A stretch of 64,000 nucleotides of DNA from Amycolatopsis sp. EV170708-02-1 (GCF_022479115.1 NZ_CP092497.1:4030001-4094000), one strand, 5' to 3'; counted from the stretch's first letter, positions 45,224-54,686 are shown. The notes: a model not told the origin generated them from the sequence alone. Translations and numbers: made by a program.

Positions 45224-46075
45224 TCAGGGTTTGCGTGCGACGACGGCGGCGATGCACCGTTCGACCTGGTTGAGCGGTGTCAGCTTCGGTCCGTCCGGCC
45301 ACCAGTAGTCGCAGAGTTCGAGCTTGGGTTCTTTGCCCGGCCCTGACGGCATGATCTCAAGCCCGTCCACGAACTCCAGGATTTGCCGTTCCGTCCGGAA
45401 CATGCCGGACCCCATCGGGCTGTGGATGAACAGATCCTCCATTTTGCGGGCCAGGTCGCTCAGCTCGGCGGTTTCGGGGTCGAAGAAGTGGGCGATGACC
45501 ACGAAGGAGCCGCTGGGCAGCGCGGCGATGTACTCGCGCATCAGGTCGGCACCGTTGTCGGCGACGTAGTGGTGCAGGGTGCCGACTTGGAGCAACGCCA
45601 GCGGCTGGGTGAAGTCGAGGTTCTGGCGGACCACCTCGTTGTTCAGGACCTGCTTGGGCTGGAAGATGTCCTCGGCGACGAAGTAGGTGTTCGCGTTCTC
45701 GGCGAGGATCGCGCGGCCGTGCGCGATGACCACCGGGTCATTGTCGACATAGACCACCTGGGTGTCGGAGTCGACCCGTTGCGCGATCTGGTGGGTGTTC
45801 TCCGCGGTCGGCAAACCGGAACCGCAGTCGAGGAACTGCTTGATCTTCGCCTGCTGGGTCAGGAATCGCACGGCCCGGGTCAGGAAGTTGCGGTTCGACC
45901 AGGCCAGGTCGGCGACTTCGGGGGCCTTCGTGGCGACCTGCCGCAAGACCAGCCTGTCGATCTCGTAGTTGTCCTTGCCGCCGAGTGCGGCGTCATACAC
46001 CCGGGCGATGCTGGCGCGGGTGGGATCAACGCCGACCGGGACCGAACTCGGCGCCAGGTATTCGGACCGCGTCAT
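45224..46075 (-). CDS. SAM-dependent methyltransferase, DUF574 family
   Basis: A 283-residue protein. The family N-terminus PTRASIARVYDAALGGKDNY is intact; the SAM site is FLDCGSGLPTAENTHQIAQ with the acidic VVYVDNDPVV end of strand 2. ALLQVGTLHHYV follows and then the long C-terminal arm (FVDGLEIMPSGPG). Actinomycetes carry many copies, often one next to a regulator, and their substrates are largely unknown. It is divergent from the MEDS-STAS gene. Confidence 0.92.
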   Translation of the reverse strand: MTRSEYLAPSSVPVGVDPTRASIARVYDAALGGKDNYEIDRLVLRQVATKAPEVADLAWSNRNFLTRAVRFLTQQAKIKQFLDCGSGLPTAENTHQIAQRVDSDTQVVYVDNDPVVIAHGRAILAENANTYFVAEDIFQPKQVLNNEVVRQNLDFTQPLALLQVGTLHHYVADNGADLMREYIAALPSGSFVVIAHFFDPETAELSDLARKMEDLFIHSPMGSGMFRTERQILEFVDGLEIMPSGPGKEPKLELCDYWWPDGPKLTPLNQVERCIAAVVARKP

Positions 46076-46312
46076 CTCGACCTCTCGTGCGCGCGACTAC
46101 TCCCTGGACCCTACCAGCGTAGTTGCTCGAGTACAGGCTGTACGCGGGGCAGGCCTCCCCAACCGCCCGGCCTTACAGGTAATAGCGAGGCCGGAATACG
46201 ACAATGGCCGGAATTCGCCGCACGCTTACCCGGCTACCCCCTTGCACGACGTCTGATATCGGGAAAAGCTGAATTAGGGCGCACAAGACGAACATCCATC
46301 GTCGGATAAAGC

Positions 46313-47230
46313 GTGTCAGTGAAAGTGGCGGTGATGATGGCCGAGTCAACGGGCGGATCACACCAAACCGTTCCGGTCGAACGGCTGCGGCCGGGAGATC
46401 ACTCCTGTCTGGCGTTCGCCGACGTCGAAGCCCGCTGGCAGGTGCTCACCACCTACACCCGGACCGGTCTGGCCAGAGGTGAGAAGGTGCTGCTCATCCT
46501 GGATCCCGATGACCTCGGCGACGACGACGTGGTGGCGCACATGGACTGCGGCAGCGGTCACGTGGAAGCCGCCAGGGACAGCGGGCAGCTGGTGCTCGAA
46601 CGGAACACGTCCGTCTATCTGCCGGATGGTCGCTTCGACAAGGACCGTCAGGTGGCGACGTACGCCGCCGTGGCCGAGAGCTGCAAGCGTGAGGGCTGGC
46701 CGTGGCTACGGGGCGCGGCCGACATGAGCTGGGCGTTGAAGCCTGGTGTCGACTTCGATGAGGTGGTGGCCTACGAGGCCTTCTTCGAGCCGATGTTGGC
46801 GGATTCCCGGCTGAGCGCGATCTGTTGGTATGACCAGCGGCAGTTCAGCGACCATATGGTGGCCGCGGTGGGCGCGGTCCATCCGATCCAGGTCATGGAG
46901 CGCCTCGACGCGGTCCATGTCACGCGATTCCCGAACGGCAGACGGATCGCCGGCTCCGCGGAGCTGTCCACTCGCGCTGAGTTCGTCGAGGCCCTGCGCG
47001 AAACCTTGAAGCAGCGGGATGCCCTGGCGTCATTCCACTTCGAGCTGGACCTGACCGACCTGTGCTTCATGGAGGCGTATTGCGCCGGGCAGCTGATCAG
47101 CTTCGCCGCCGCCCTCCCGGAAGGGAGCAAGGTCACCGTCCGCTGCGGGCCGATGCTGGAACTGGTCCTGCGCAGCCTCGGCTCCGACGCCGTATCGCAG
47201 TTGCGGCTCAGCGTGCAGGAGGAACCGTGA
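46313..47230 (+). CDS. MEDS-STAS protein (sensor plus anti-sigma-factor antagonist)
   Basis: 305 residues. The first 190 are a MEDS domain (GDHSCLAFADVEARWQVLTT, VLLILDPDDLGDDDVVAHMD, WPWLRGAADMSWALKPGVDF), thought to bind a small-molecule or redox cue. The last 90 are a STAS domain (SAELSTRAEFVEAL ... FHFELDLTDLCFMEAYCAGQ) like anti-anti-sigma factors; the residue that would be phosphorylated is not a clear Ser/Thr. The stop overlaps the start of the HATPase gene (GTGA), so the two form a partner-switching pair. The GTG at 46313 is used; ATG codons at 46331-46337 are alternatives. Confidence 0.85.
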   Translation: MSVKVAVMMAESTGGSHQTVPVERLRPGDHSCLAFADVEARWQVLTTYTRTGLARGEKVLLILDPDDLGDDDVVAHMDCGSGHVEAARDSGQLVLERNTSVYLPDGRFDKDRQVATYAAVAESCKREGWPWLRGAADMSWALKPGVDFDEVVAYEAFFEPMLADSRLSAICWYDQRQFSDHMVAAVGAVHPIQVMERLDAVHVTRFPNGRRIAGSAELSTRAEFVEALRETLKQRDALASFHFELDLTDLCFMEAYCAGQLISFAAALPEGSKVTVRCGPMLELVLRSLGSDAVSQLRLSVQEEP

Positions 47231-47625
47231 GTGAGGATCGCCTGCTGAGACTCGGTTTCACCGGCTCCGATCTCCCGCTGGTGCGAGCCAGGGTGGCCGA
47301 GAGCTTGTTGTGGGCAGGGGTGAGCGAACCTGTGCGGAGTACGTTCGTTCAGGCGGCAGTGGAGATCGCGTGCAACGCGGTCGTCCACGGCGGCGGTTCG
47401 GGCCGTCTGGTGCTGTGCCTGGCGGATGGGGAACTGCGATGCGAGGTCATCGACGAGGGCTCTGGCCTGCCTGACAATGGATCCACACGGGCCACGTTCG
47501 TGCACAGTGACCCTGGCTTACGGCTGGCCGAGGCGCTCACCGGACGGCTCAAGTTACGCAGCGGTCCCGGTGGCCGGGGCACTATCGCGACTCTGGCCGT
47601 TCGCCTGGAGGCCGTGTCGAACTGA
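47227..47625 (+). CDS. RsbW-type HATPase (anti-sigma factor/serine kinase)
   Basis: A 132-residue GHKL ATPase. The N box is AVEIACNAVVHGGG, G1 is VIDEGSGLPD and G2 is RSGPGGRGTIATL. RsbW-like proteins bind and inhibit a sigma factor and phosphorylate their STAS antagonist; here the overlapping upstream MEDS-STAS protein is the obvious partner. Its 3' end overlaps the convergent LAL regulator by 44 bp. Confidence 0.85.
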   Translation: MSEDRLLRLGFTGSDLPLVRARVAESLLWAGVSEPVRSTFVQAAVEIACNAVVHGGGSGRLVLCLADGELRCEVIDEGSGLPDNGSTRATFVHSDPGLRLAEALTGRLKLRSGPGGRGTIATLAVRLEAVSN

Positions 47626-49825
47626 ACCAGGCCGCCAGTTGGGTGCGGTTGGTGAAGCGCAGCTTGGTCAGAATGCGCCGCACGTGCCACTCGGCGGTGC
47701 GCTGCGCGATCACCAGGGCGGCGGAGATCTGCTTGTCTGTCAGGCCCTGGGAGACGAGCTCGGCGACTTGTCTCTCGCGCGGCGTCAGCCGGGTATCGGC
47801 TGCCTCGCCGGGAGACGCTGGGCTCGGCTTGGGTGATTTGCCGGAAATCTTGGAACGCTCTTGCAGAGCGTAGGTGACGACGTCATTCCGTGAGAGCTCT
47901 TCGCCACGTTTGAAGGCCTGCTCGAAGCCGCGGTCGCCCAGAGTCTCGCGGGTCCGCCGCTCGCTCGCCCGGATCCGCCCTGCCTGACGAGGCCGCGACG
48001 CCAGCGGACGTTGGCCGGTGTCGTGCCGGATCCGCTCGGTCGCGCCCTGCAGCACGGTGGCGCGCTCGGCATCACCCTTGTCGGCGGCGATGGCGGCCAG
48101 CAGTTCGAGGGTCCTGCCGAGGCTCGGCTGGTCGTGGACGACGTACTCGAGCCGCAGGCATTCGCGGGCATGTTCGGTGGCGCCGTCGTATTCGCCCAGC
48201 GCCCACTGTGCCAAAGCGAGAGTGCGCAGCGCGTACGACCGGGCCCACTGCTCGTCGTAGGCCTGGCAGACGGCGAGGGCCTCACGGCACAGTGGCACGG
48301 CCTGGTCCGGTCTGGCGTGGAACACGAGCGTGCAGGCGAGCTCGATCTGGCTGAGCACGACGAAGCTCATCAGCTCGCGTTCGCCGGGCCGCCAGCCGGC
48401 CACCGGCGTGGCCGCCGGCCGGTCGTCGCGCGCCCGCGCGGATCCGTCAGGCGGAGCCGCGGCTTGCAGCACTTGGGTCGAGCGGCCGTGGATCACCATC
48501 ACCATGCCGCACACCCAGAACCCGGTGGCCCAGCGGCCGCTCGGCTTCGCTCCTCGATGCACGGCTTGCTGGAACCAGTACCGCATCTCGTCGTTGGCCC
48601 CACAAGGGGTCCAATGGCACCACAGGATTGCGGCCAGGCGCAGTCCAATCTGGACCTCGCTCGGCGTGGTGGTACAGAAGTTCAGCACCGCACGGAAGTT
48701 GTCCAACTCCGACCGGAGACTCCCCGCGATCTCCAGCTGGCGGGGGCCGAACCACTGCCGCTCACACGCCTCGGCCAGACGCAGATAGTGATCCCGGTGC
48801 CTTCGGCGGGCGGCGAGTACCGTGCCGAGCTCGGCAAGCTTCTCCAGACCGTAGTCCCGCAACGAGCTCAGCAGCTGGTACCGCATCGCGTCACCGCTGC
48901 GCCGGCCGATCAGAATGGACTTGTCCACCAGCCCGGCGACGACGTCCAGGACGTCGGTGTGCTCTCCGTCGTCCTCGGTGCAGACCGCTTCCGCCGCATC
49001 GAGATCGAAGCTGCCGGCGAACACCGACAGCAAGGCCCATACCCGCTGCTCCTCCTGGGTGCACAGCCCGTAACTCCACTCGATCGCGGCACGCAGTGTC
49101 TGGTGACGGGGCGGCACACTCCGGCCGCCGCCGGTGAGCAGCCGGAAGCGGTCGTCCAACTGCTCGACGAGCTTCTTGATCCCGACTGTCCGCAGCCGCA
49201 CGGCGGCCAGCTCGATCGCGAGCGGCAGACCGTCGAGCCGGCGGCATAGCCGGGCCACGTACTCCAGGTTGCCTGCGGTCATCGCGAAATCCGGAACAAC
49301 GGCGGTCGCGCGATCACTGAAGAGTTCAAGGGCAGGGAAGGTTTTGGTCCCGGACACCCCCTCGACTGGTTCCTCCGGTGCTGGAATTCCCAGTGGCGGC
49401 ACCTCCAGCAGATGTTCCCCGGTCAGATTGAGCCGATGCCGGCTGGTGGCCAGGATCCGCACCCCCGCCGCCCTCGGCAGGACCGCACCCACCAGTGCCG
49501 CACAAGCGTCAAGCAGGTGCTCGCAGTTGTCCAAGACCAGCAGCAGCCGCCGTGCCCGCAAGTATTCGACAACGAGATCGAGCGGCTGCCTGCCGGTGTC
49601 ATCGCTGATCCCGAGCGCGTCCGCGACGGCGTGGGCCACCGGCGCACCATCCTGGAGCGGCGACAGCGACACCAGCCACACGCCGTCGGGAAACGCCCGC
49701 GAGAGCCGCTCCGCTATCCGCAGGGCCAGCCGGGTCTTGCCAACCCCGGCGGCGCCGGTCAGCGTCAACAGCCTGCCCGCCGACAGCAGCCGCTTCACCT
49801 CGGCCAGCTCCCGCCTCCGGTCCAC
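47582..49825 (-). CDS. LuxR-family regulator with STAND ATPase (LAL type)
   Basis: 747 residues. The NTPase module comes first: Walker A LTGAAGVGKTRLALRIAE, Walker B RRLLLVLDNCEHLLDA, then ILATSRHRLNLTGEH and LDGLPLAIELAAVRL. A TPR-like helical region fills the middle (residues 330-650). The C-terminal LuxR helix-turn-helix is LTPRERQVAELVSQGLTDKQ. Such regulators act as ATP- and ligand-gated activators. Similarity continues upstream of the GTG at 49825 (GLPTETTSFV), so the true start is probably about 15 codons further up, where no standard start codon is in frame; a small sequence error or unusual start is possible. Paralogue at 51889-54255. Confidence 0.85.
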   Translation of the reverse strand: MDRRRELAEVKRLLSAGRLLTLTGAAGVGKTRLALRIAERLSRAFPDGVWLVSLSPLQDGAPVAHAVADALGISDDTGRQPLDLVVEYLRARRLLLVLDNCEHLLDACAALVGAVLPRAAGVRILATSRHRLNLTGEHLLEVPPLGIPAPEEPVEGVSGTKTFPALELFSDRATAVVPDFAMTAGNLEYVARLCRRLDGLPLAIELAAVRLRTVGIKKLVEQLDDRFRLLTGGGRSVPPRHQTLRAAIEWSYGLCTQEEQRVWALLSVFAGSFDLDAAEAVCTEDDGEHTDVLDVVAGLVDKSILIGRRSGDAMRYQLLSSLRDYGLEKLAELGTVLAARRRHRDHYLRLAEACERQWFGPRQLEIAGSLRSELDNFRAVLNFCTTTPSEVQIGLRLAAILWCHWTPCGANDEMRYWFQQAVHRGAKPSGRWATGFWVCGMVMVIHGRSTQVLQAAAPPDGSARARDDRPAATPVAGWRPGERELMSFVVLSQIELACTLVFHARPDQAVPLCREALAVCQAYDEQWARSYALRTLALAQWALGEYDGATEHARECLRLEYVVHDQPSLGRTLELLAAIAADKGDAERATVLQGATERIRHDTGQRPLASRPRQAGRIRASERRTRETLGDRGFEQAFKRGEELSRNDVVTYALQERSKISGKSPKPSPASPGEAADTRLTPRERQVAELVSQGLTDKQISAALVIAQRTAEWHVRRILTKLRFTNRTQLAAWFSSTRPPGERPESR

Positions 49826-49900
49826 GAAACTGGTCGTCTCGGTGGGAAGGCCTGCGACCCCCGCGTGCCGGAACTGGCCACGATCCTCAATACGGCGGTA

Positions 49901-50878
49901 TCAGCGGCGCGGTTCGACGACCTGCAGACCGGACATATGCAAGCGCACCGTGGCGCCGCAGTATCCGGAACGAGTCTCGACCAGGTGACTGAGCTGACGG
50001 GTGAGCCACAGGCCATCGCCGGGTGCCGGGTCGAGGGTGGGGGGCAGGTAGCCGAGGAACGGGTCGGTGATGCGCCCGGCAGGTTCGTGGACGTCGCACA
50101 CGATGCTCCCGGATTCGGCCCACAACCGGATGGTCGCGCGGCCGCTACCTCGCTGCACGACGTGGTTGGCGACCTCGCTGACCGCGGCCGAGAGCAAAGC
50201 GGCTTGGTGTCCGGGCAGCCCATGGAGCGAGGCGTGCGCGGTGACGAAGCGTCGCACGCTGGACAGGTCGCCCGTGAAGGGCAGTACCGCGGCGTCCGGT
50301 GGGGAAGCCGGCAACGGGTCGGCGTCGCTGCTGTCGACGAAGATCGCGGGGTCGACGTAGGCAGAGCATGGGCTCGCCTCGCGGCCCGCCAGCCGAGCGG
50401 GGTGGGTGCGCTGGGCGTCGGCGATGATCGGCGGCGCCAGTACCCGGGCGTCGTACGGGCAGACGATCCATGCCGACGAGTCCGCGAAGGCGACGTTGAG
50501 AATCGACTCGTATCGCCTCCACTCGACGGCCTCTTGGTCCGACCGTCCTGTCCAGATCGGTTCGCCGATCATGCGTACGTGCCCTGGCCGCTCGGCGTGG
50601 CGGTCCGTGTAGTAGTCGTGATATCCGAGCAGAGTCGCCGCGGGGCGGCGGTACCAGCCGTATGCGTCGATGAATTCGACCCGGTCGGCGTCCGCACCGA
50701 GGGTGTCGGTGAGCATCTCGATGTTGTTCGGCGTGGTCACGGCCAGCGTGGCTTCCCCGCATGCCAGACCGTCTTCGATGAACGGCATCGCCATGTCGAG
50801 GAATTCCGTGTCAGAGCTGTAAATGCAGGCCTGATGCACGAAGGACGCGACGGCGGTCGGGGCTTCCTGCACGCTCAT
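49901..50878 (-). CDS. MEDS domain / HATPase regulatory protein
   Basis: 325 residues. Residues 1-190 are a MEDS domain (FVHQACIYSSDTEFLDMAMP, YGWYRRPAATLLGYHDYYTD, WIVCPYDARVLAPPIIADAQ). Residues 215-320 are an RsbW-like ATPase with LLSAAVSEVANHVVQRGSGR as N box and a degenerate G1 (VCDVHEPAGRITDPF). Such fusions pair a sensor with an anti-sigma kinase in one chain. It begins 1 nt after the stop of the MEDS-STAS gene (TGAGATG) and is followed by the LAL gene, so the three probably form one operon. Confidence 0.85.
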   Translation of the reverse strand: MSVQEAPTAVASFVHQACIYSSDTEFLDMAMPFIEDGLACGEATLAVTTPNNIEMLTDTLGADADRVEFIDAYGWYRRPAATLLGYHDYYTDRHAERPGHVRMIGEPIWTGRSDQEAVEWRRYESILNVAFADSSAWIVCPYDARVLAPPIIADAQRTHPARLAGREASPCSAYVDPAIFVDSSDADPLPASPPDAAVLPFTGDLSSVRRFVTAHASLHGLPGHQAALLSAAVSEVANHVVQRGSGRATIRLWAESGSIVCDVHEPAGRITDPFLGYLPPTLDPAPGDGLWLTRQLSHLVETRSGYCGATVRLHMSGLQVVEPRR

Positions 50879-50879
50879 C

Positions 50880-51746
50880 TCAGGACGCCTCCTCTGTGGC
50901 CACCGACGTCAGGGACGGTAACTGGTCCCAGCCATAGTTCCGCAGGATCGCGCGGATGATGGGGCCCGGTGAGCGCAGTACGAACCGGTACCCGTTGCGG
51001 AGGTTGGCCGCGGAGTGGGCGAGCAGCCGGACGGTGGCCACATCGACGTAGCGCAGTTCTCTGACATCCAGATGGAAATCGTCATCGTCGCAGTATGTCG
51101 ATTCCAGCGTCGCGGCGAACTCGGCGAGGTTCGACCGGTCGATCTCGCCGGACAGTCGTAGCCCGCATTGCCCTTCCAGCGGAGTCATCCGTAACAGGGG
51201 TTCTCGCTGTTCGGCCTGTTCAGCGGTCAGCGACTTGGAATGGGCCTGGCGCACGGCCTCCAGATGCTCATTCGTGAGCTGCCGCCGGTCGTAGTAACAG
51301 AATCCTGTCAACGTCGGCAACTCGCCAGTAGCGGCCAGGGCTGTGACCTGCCTTTCGTAGGCCAGGAACAGCTCGCTGTCCGCCAGTTCCGGTAATGCCC
51401 AGGTCATGTCCGCACAGATATGCAGACCCAAATAGCCGGCACGTGTCGCCGCATTCGACTCTGCCTGCAGCCGGCTGATCACACGATCCGACTCGAACCC
51501 CGCAGCCTGGTAGAACTCGTCGGCGGATGAGATGACGAGCTGTTCTCGCCGGGTCAACGCGTCCAGCTCCGGCCCGGTCAGAGACAACCAGGAGAGAACA
51601 ACGGGAGGAGTGCGGTTGGTGAGGTACGTGATCTTCTGGCCCTGTTCCACCGCAGCGAGGAAATGAAGCCGCGCGAGTCGCTGGTATTCGTGGTCGGTGT
51701 CGTACCAGACGCACACGTGCTCTCCTGCCACCCAAGGCCTGACCAT
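50880..51746 (-). CDS. MEDS-STAS protein
   Basis: 288 residues: MEDS (GEHVCVWYDTDHEYQRLARL, ITYLTNRTPPVVLSWLSLTG, LGLHICADMTWALPELADSE) then STAS (LRLSGEIDRSNLAEFAATLE, FHLDVRELRYVDVATVRLLA). In the STAS domain VDVATV is the spot where antagonists carry the phosphorylated Ser; Thr here could serve. ATG at 51746 is preceded by GAGGAGG. It is paralogous to the protein at 46313 and is the first gene of a divergent operon opposite the second LAL regulator; the 140 bp between them hold both promoters. Confidence 0.85.
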   Translation of the reverse strand: MVRPWVAGEHVCVWYDTDHEYQRLARLHFLAAVEQGQKITYLTNRTPPVVLSWLSLTGPELDALTRREQLVISSADEFYQAAGFESDRVISRLQAESNAATRAGYLGLHICADMTWALPELADSELFLAYERQVTALAATGELPTLTGFCYYDRRQLTNEHLEAVRQAHSKSLTAEQAEQREPLLRMTPLEGQCGLRLSGEIDRSNLAEFAATLESTYCDDDDFHLDVRELRYVDVATVRLLAHSAANLRNGYRFVLRSPGPIIRAILRNYGWDQLPSLTSVATEEAS

Positions 51747-51888
51747 GACTCCCTCCTCGCACGAGGCCAGAGAAGCTCTTATCGTAGGCCGATTCGAGGG
51801 TCTCGCGTTGTCCATGAACGGTCATTGGCGGACATACGCCAAGGCGCCTCGATGATGTTCTGTCCGGGGGTGGCGGGCTTGGGCTAAC

Positions 51889-54255
51889 TTGTCTGATGTG
51901 GGGCCACCGCTGAAACGCCTGGGCAGCATGCCGGTCGAGGTGAGCAGTTTCGTCGGGCGCCGCGGTGAGCTGGTCGAAGTGCAGCGGGCCTTGACCGCCT
52001 TCCGCTTGGTGACGCTGACCGGCGTGGGAGGGGTGGGCAAGACGCGGCTGGCGTTGCATGTGGCCGAGAAGATCCGGCGGGCGTTTCCCGGCGGGGTGTG
52101 GTTCGTCGAGCTTGCCGCGCTGGGGGATTCGGCGCTGCTGGAGCAGACGGTCGCGGATGTCTTGGGGGTCCGCGATTACTCGGCTCGGTCACCTCTGGCT
52201 GCCTTGGCTGGTGTGCTTGAGGCCAAACGGCTTCTGCTGGTGCTGGACAACTGCGAGCACCTGCGGGACGCCTGTGCCAGGCTGTGCGCCGAACTGCTCG
52301 CGCTGGCGCCCGGGCTGCGGATTCTGGCCACCAGCCGGCACACCCTGTGCACGACAGGGGAACGAGTCTTTCCGGTATCCCCGTTGCCGGCACCGGATCC
52401 TGACCACATGCCGGGGGCGGAAGAGCTGAGCCGTGTCGAATCGGTGCGTCTGTTCGTGGAACGAGCGGCCGCTGTCCTCTCTGATTTCGACCCCGACGCC
52501 GCCACGCGGGCGACGATCGCACGGATCTGTCATCGGCTGGACGGGCTTCCGCTGGCCGTCGAACTGGCGGCGACCCGGATACGGGTGCTGGCACCGGAGC
52601 AAATCCTGCGGCGCTTGGATGATCGCTTCCGGTTCCTGGTGGGGGGCTGCCGTTCGGTGCCCCGGCATCGGACACTGCAAGCGTCGATCGACTGGACCCG
52701 CAGCCAATGCACAGTGCCGGAACGGACTCTGTGGGCGCGTGTTTCGGTGTTCGCCGACGGATTCGACCTCGACGCCGCGGAAGCGGTCTGCGCCGGAAAC
52801 GGCATCGAACGGGAGGGTGTGATCGATCTGCTGGCCGCGCTGGTGGACAAGTCGATCCTCACCGCGGCGGGCCGTGGCCGGTCGGTCCACTACCGGATGC
52901 TGGAGACCCTCCGCCTGTACGGGCGCGACATGCTGCTCGGCACCGGCGAGGAACCGGGACTGCGGCGGCAGCACCGCGACTACTACTACGCGCTGGTCGC
53001 GCGGGTCGAGGCCGGATGGCTTGGTCCGGATCAGGTGGCCGGATGCGAGCGGCTGCGCCTCGAACATGCGAACGTCCGGATCGCATTGGACTTCTGTCTC
53101 AGCGAACCAGGCGAGCACCAGGTCGGTCTTGCCATGGTCGCCGCGTTGTGGACCTACTGGATCGCTTGCGGCGCGGTGAGTGAAGGCCACCACTGGCTGA
53201 CCCACGCGCTCGCGCTCGCCCCCGAGCCGACGCCCGTCCGCGCGAAGGCCTTGTGGATCACCGGATGGGCGGCCCAGACGAGGGGTGACTTCTCCGGGGC
53301 GGCCACCGCGCTGCAGGAATGCCGTGCACTGGCCGAACAGTTGCGGTACGAGGCGGCTCTGGCCTATACCGTGCGCTATGCGGCCAGCGCCACGATGGCG
53401 CAGGGGGACTACTCGAGTGCCTTGACCTTGTTCGAGGACGCCTTGGCGCGTCACCGTGCCCTGGGTGACAAAGTGGGTGTCGTCACCCTGCTCGTCATGA
53501 TGGCCTTCTGCTATTGCCTGCGAAACGACGACACGCACGGAGACCTCGACCACGCGAAAGCCTTGTGCGACGAGTGCGTCGAGCGCTGTTCCGCAGTCGG
53601 CGAGAGCTGGTGCCGGTCCTACGCGTTGTACGTCCACGGTCTCGCGCTGTGGAAGCAAAACGAGTGTGGCGCGGCCACTAAGAAGGTGACGGAGAGCCTG
53701 CGGTTGAGCCATGCCCTCAACGACCTGGTGGGCATCGGCCGGAGCTTGGAGCTACTGGCCTGGATGGAGGCGGCGGATCGGTGTGGTCGCGCCGCCACGC
53801 TGCTCGGAGCGGCGGCGACCATCTGGCGCGCGGTCGGCGTGCCGCTGGCCGGAATCACCCCGCTGCTCAGCGATCGCGAGAACGCGGAGCAGCGTGCCAG
53901 ACGGGCGCTGGGTTTCCACAGCGCCTTTCAGGATGGCGAGAAGTTGAGTCCGGACCAAGCGGTCGCGTACGCGCTCAGAGACGACGCGACCATCCAGATC
54001 AGTGCTTCGCTCCCCGCACCCGAGAGTCACGCGCCGGCGGTGACGTTGACCCGGCGCGAGCTACAGGTCGCCGAACTGGTCGCGCAAGGCATGTCCAACA
54101 AGGAGATCGCCGCCCGGCTGGTGATCGCCCGGCGCACGGCCGAGGGGCATGTCGAACGCAGCCTGGCCAAGCTCGGCTTCACCAAGCGCGCGCAACTCGC
54201 GGCATGGATGGCAGGACAACGGGGAATTCGGGACCAAGGACATCGGCCGGACTGA
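51889..54255 (+). CDS. LuxR-family regulator with STAND ATPase (LAL type), second copy
   Basis: 788 residues with the full N-terminus VEVSSFVGRRGELVEVQRAL that the first copy lacks a start for. Walker A is LTGVGGVGKTRLALHVAE, Walker B KRLLLVLDNCEHLRDA, followed by ILATSRHTLCTTGE and LDGLPLAVELAATRI. A TPR-like region covers about 380-680, and the LuxR helix-turn-helix is LTRRELQVAELVAQGMSNKE ... RRTAEGHVERSLAKLGFTKR. Domain order and many blocks match the gene at 47582-49825, so the two arose by duplication along with their MEDS neighbours. TTG 51889 or GTG 51898 could start it. A very strong hairpin follows the gene. Confidence 0.88.
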   Translation: MSDVGPPLKRLGSMPVEVSSFVGRRGELVEVQRALTAFRLVTLTGVGGVGKTRLALHVAEKIRRAFPGGVWFVELAALGDSALLEQTVADVLGVRDYSARSPLAALAGVLEAKRLLLVLDNCEHLRDACARLCAELLALAPGLRILATSRHTLCTTGERVFPVSPLPAPDPDHMPGAEELSRVESVRLFVERAAAVLSDFDPDAATRATIARICHRLDGLPLAVELAATRIRVLAPEQILRRLDDRFRFLVGGCRSVPRHRTLQASIDWTRSQCTVPERTLWARVSVFADGFDLDAAEAVCAGNGIEREGVIDLLAALVDKSILTAAGRGRSVHYRMLETLRLYGRDMLLGTGEEPGLRRQHRDYYYALVARVEAGWLGPDQVAGCERLRLEHANVRIALDFCLSEPGEHQVGLAMVAALWTYWIACGAVSEGHHWLTHALALAPEPTPVRAKALWITGWAAQTRGDFSGAATALQECRALAEQLRYEAALAYTVRYAASATMAQGDYSSALTLFEDALARHRALGDKVGVVTLLVMMAFCYCLRNDDTHGDLDHAKALCDECVERCSAVGESWCRSYALYVHGLALWKQNECGAATKKVTESLRLSHALNDLVGIGRSLELLAWMEAADRCGRAATLLGAAATIWRAVGVPLAGITPLLSDRENAEQRARRALGFHSAFQDGEKLSPDQAVAYALRDDATIQISASLPAPESHAPAVTLTRRELQVAELVAQGMSNKEIAARLVIARRTAEGHVERSLAKLGFTKRAQLAAWMAGQRGIRDQGHRPD

Positions 54256-54316
54256 TCGGGGCTTTCGGGACGGCGTGGCTGATCCGTAAGGCAATAGTGG
54301 CGTATGTGTTCCTAGC

Positions 54317-54367
54317 GCGTGAAGGACTCCTTCCCTCGGCTCAGCCGAGGGAAGGAGTCCTTCACGC
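54317..54367. terminator. 24-bp perfect hairpin, bidirectional terminator
   Basis: Left arm 54317-54340 and right arm 54344-54367 are perfectly complementary with a TCA loop. It lies between the LAL gene and the convergent phage-like pseudogene and can end transcripts from both sides. Confidence 0.88.
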
Positions 54368-54406
54368 GGATACCGGTCGCCTCGTTGCCGAGGATCGCGG
54401 CGACCG

Positions 54407-54686
54407 TTATGGGTTTCCCCGCCCCAGCTCCTTCATCACGGCGGCCGAGAACTACTCGGCGTCCGCAGCCGTGGCGGCCAAGTCGCGCCAGACGTGGTAC
54501 TGATCGGCGCCGAGAAATGAGTTTCAGCGCGGTGAGGTGCTTGCCCTCTTCCTCGGCTTCGAGCGCTTCGAGCGGGTACTCCTGCGGGCTGGGCAGAGTG
54601 AAGCGCGTGCCGCGCCACATCACGGCCAGGGCCGCGCCGGGTGAGGCGGGCTTGCTGGTTGCTTCCGCGCGTTGACGGGTCGCCAT
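54407..54686 (-). pseudogene. Phage tail-assembly-chaperone-like gene, disrupted
   Basis: From ATG 54686 (AAGGAG upstream): an Ala/Lys-rich start, then VMWRGTRFTLPSPQEYPLEA and EAEEEGKHLTALKLI, the pattern of actinophage tail assembly chaperones. One extra T near 54535 shifts the frame. The continuation GADQYHVWRDLAATAADAE is then cut by a TAG where a Glu codon is expected, before FSAAVMKELGRGNP and the stop at 54407. Two independent lesions mark it as a remnant of a phage or phage-tail-like locus; no other tail genes are near. Confidence 0.5.

Noticed and set aside
54317..54367. Palindrome considered as an IS end or att site
   Set aside because: Single copy, perfect stem, directly after a stop codon and between convergent genes: better explained as a terminator.
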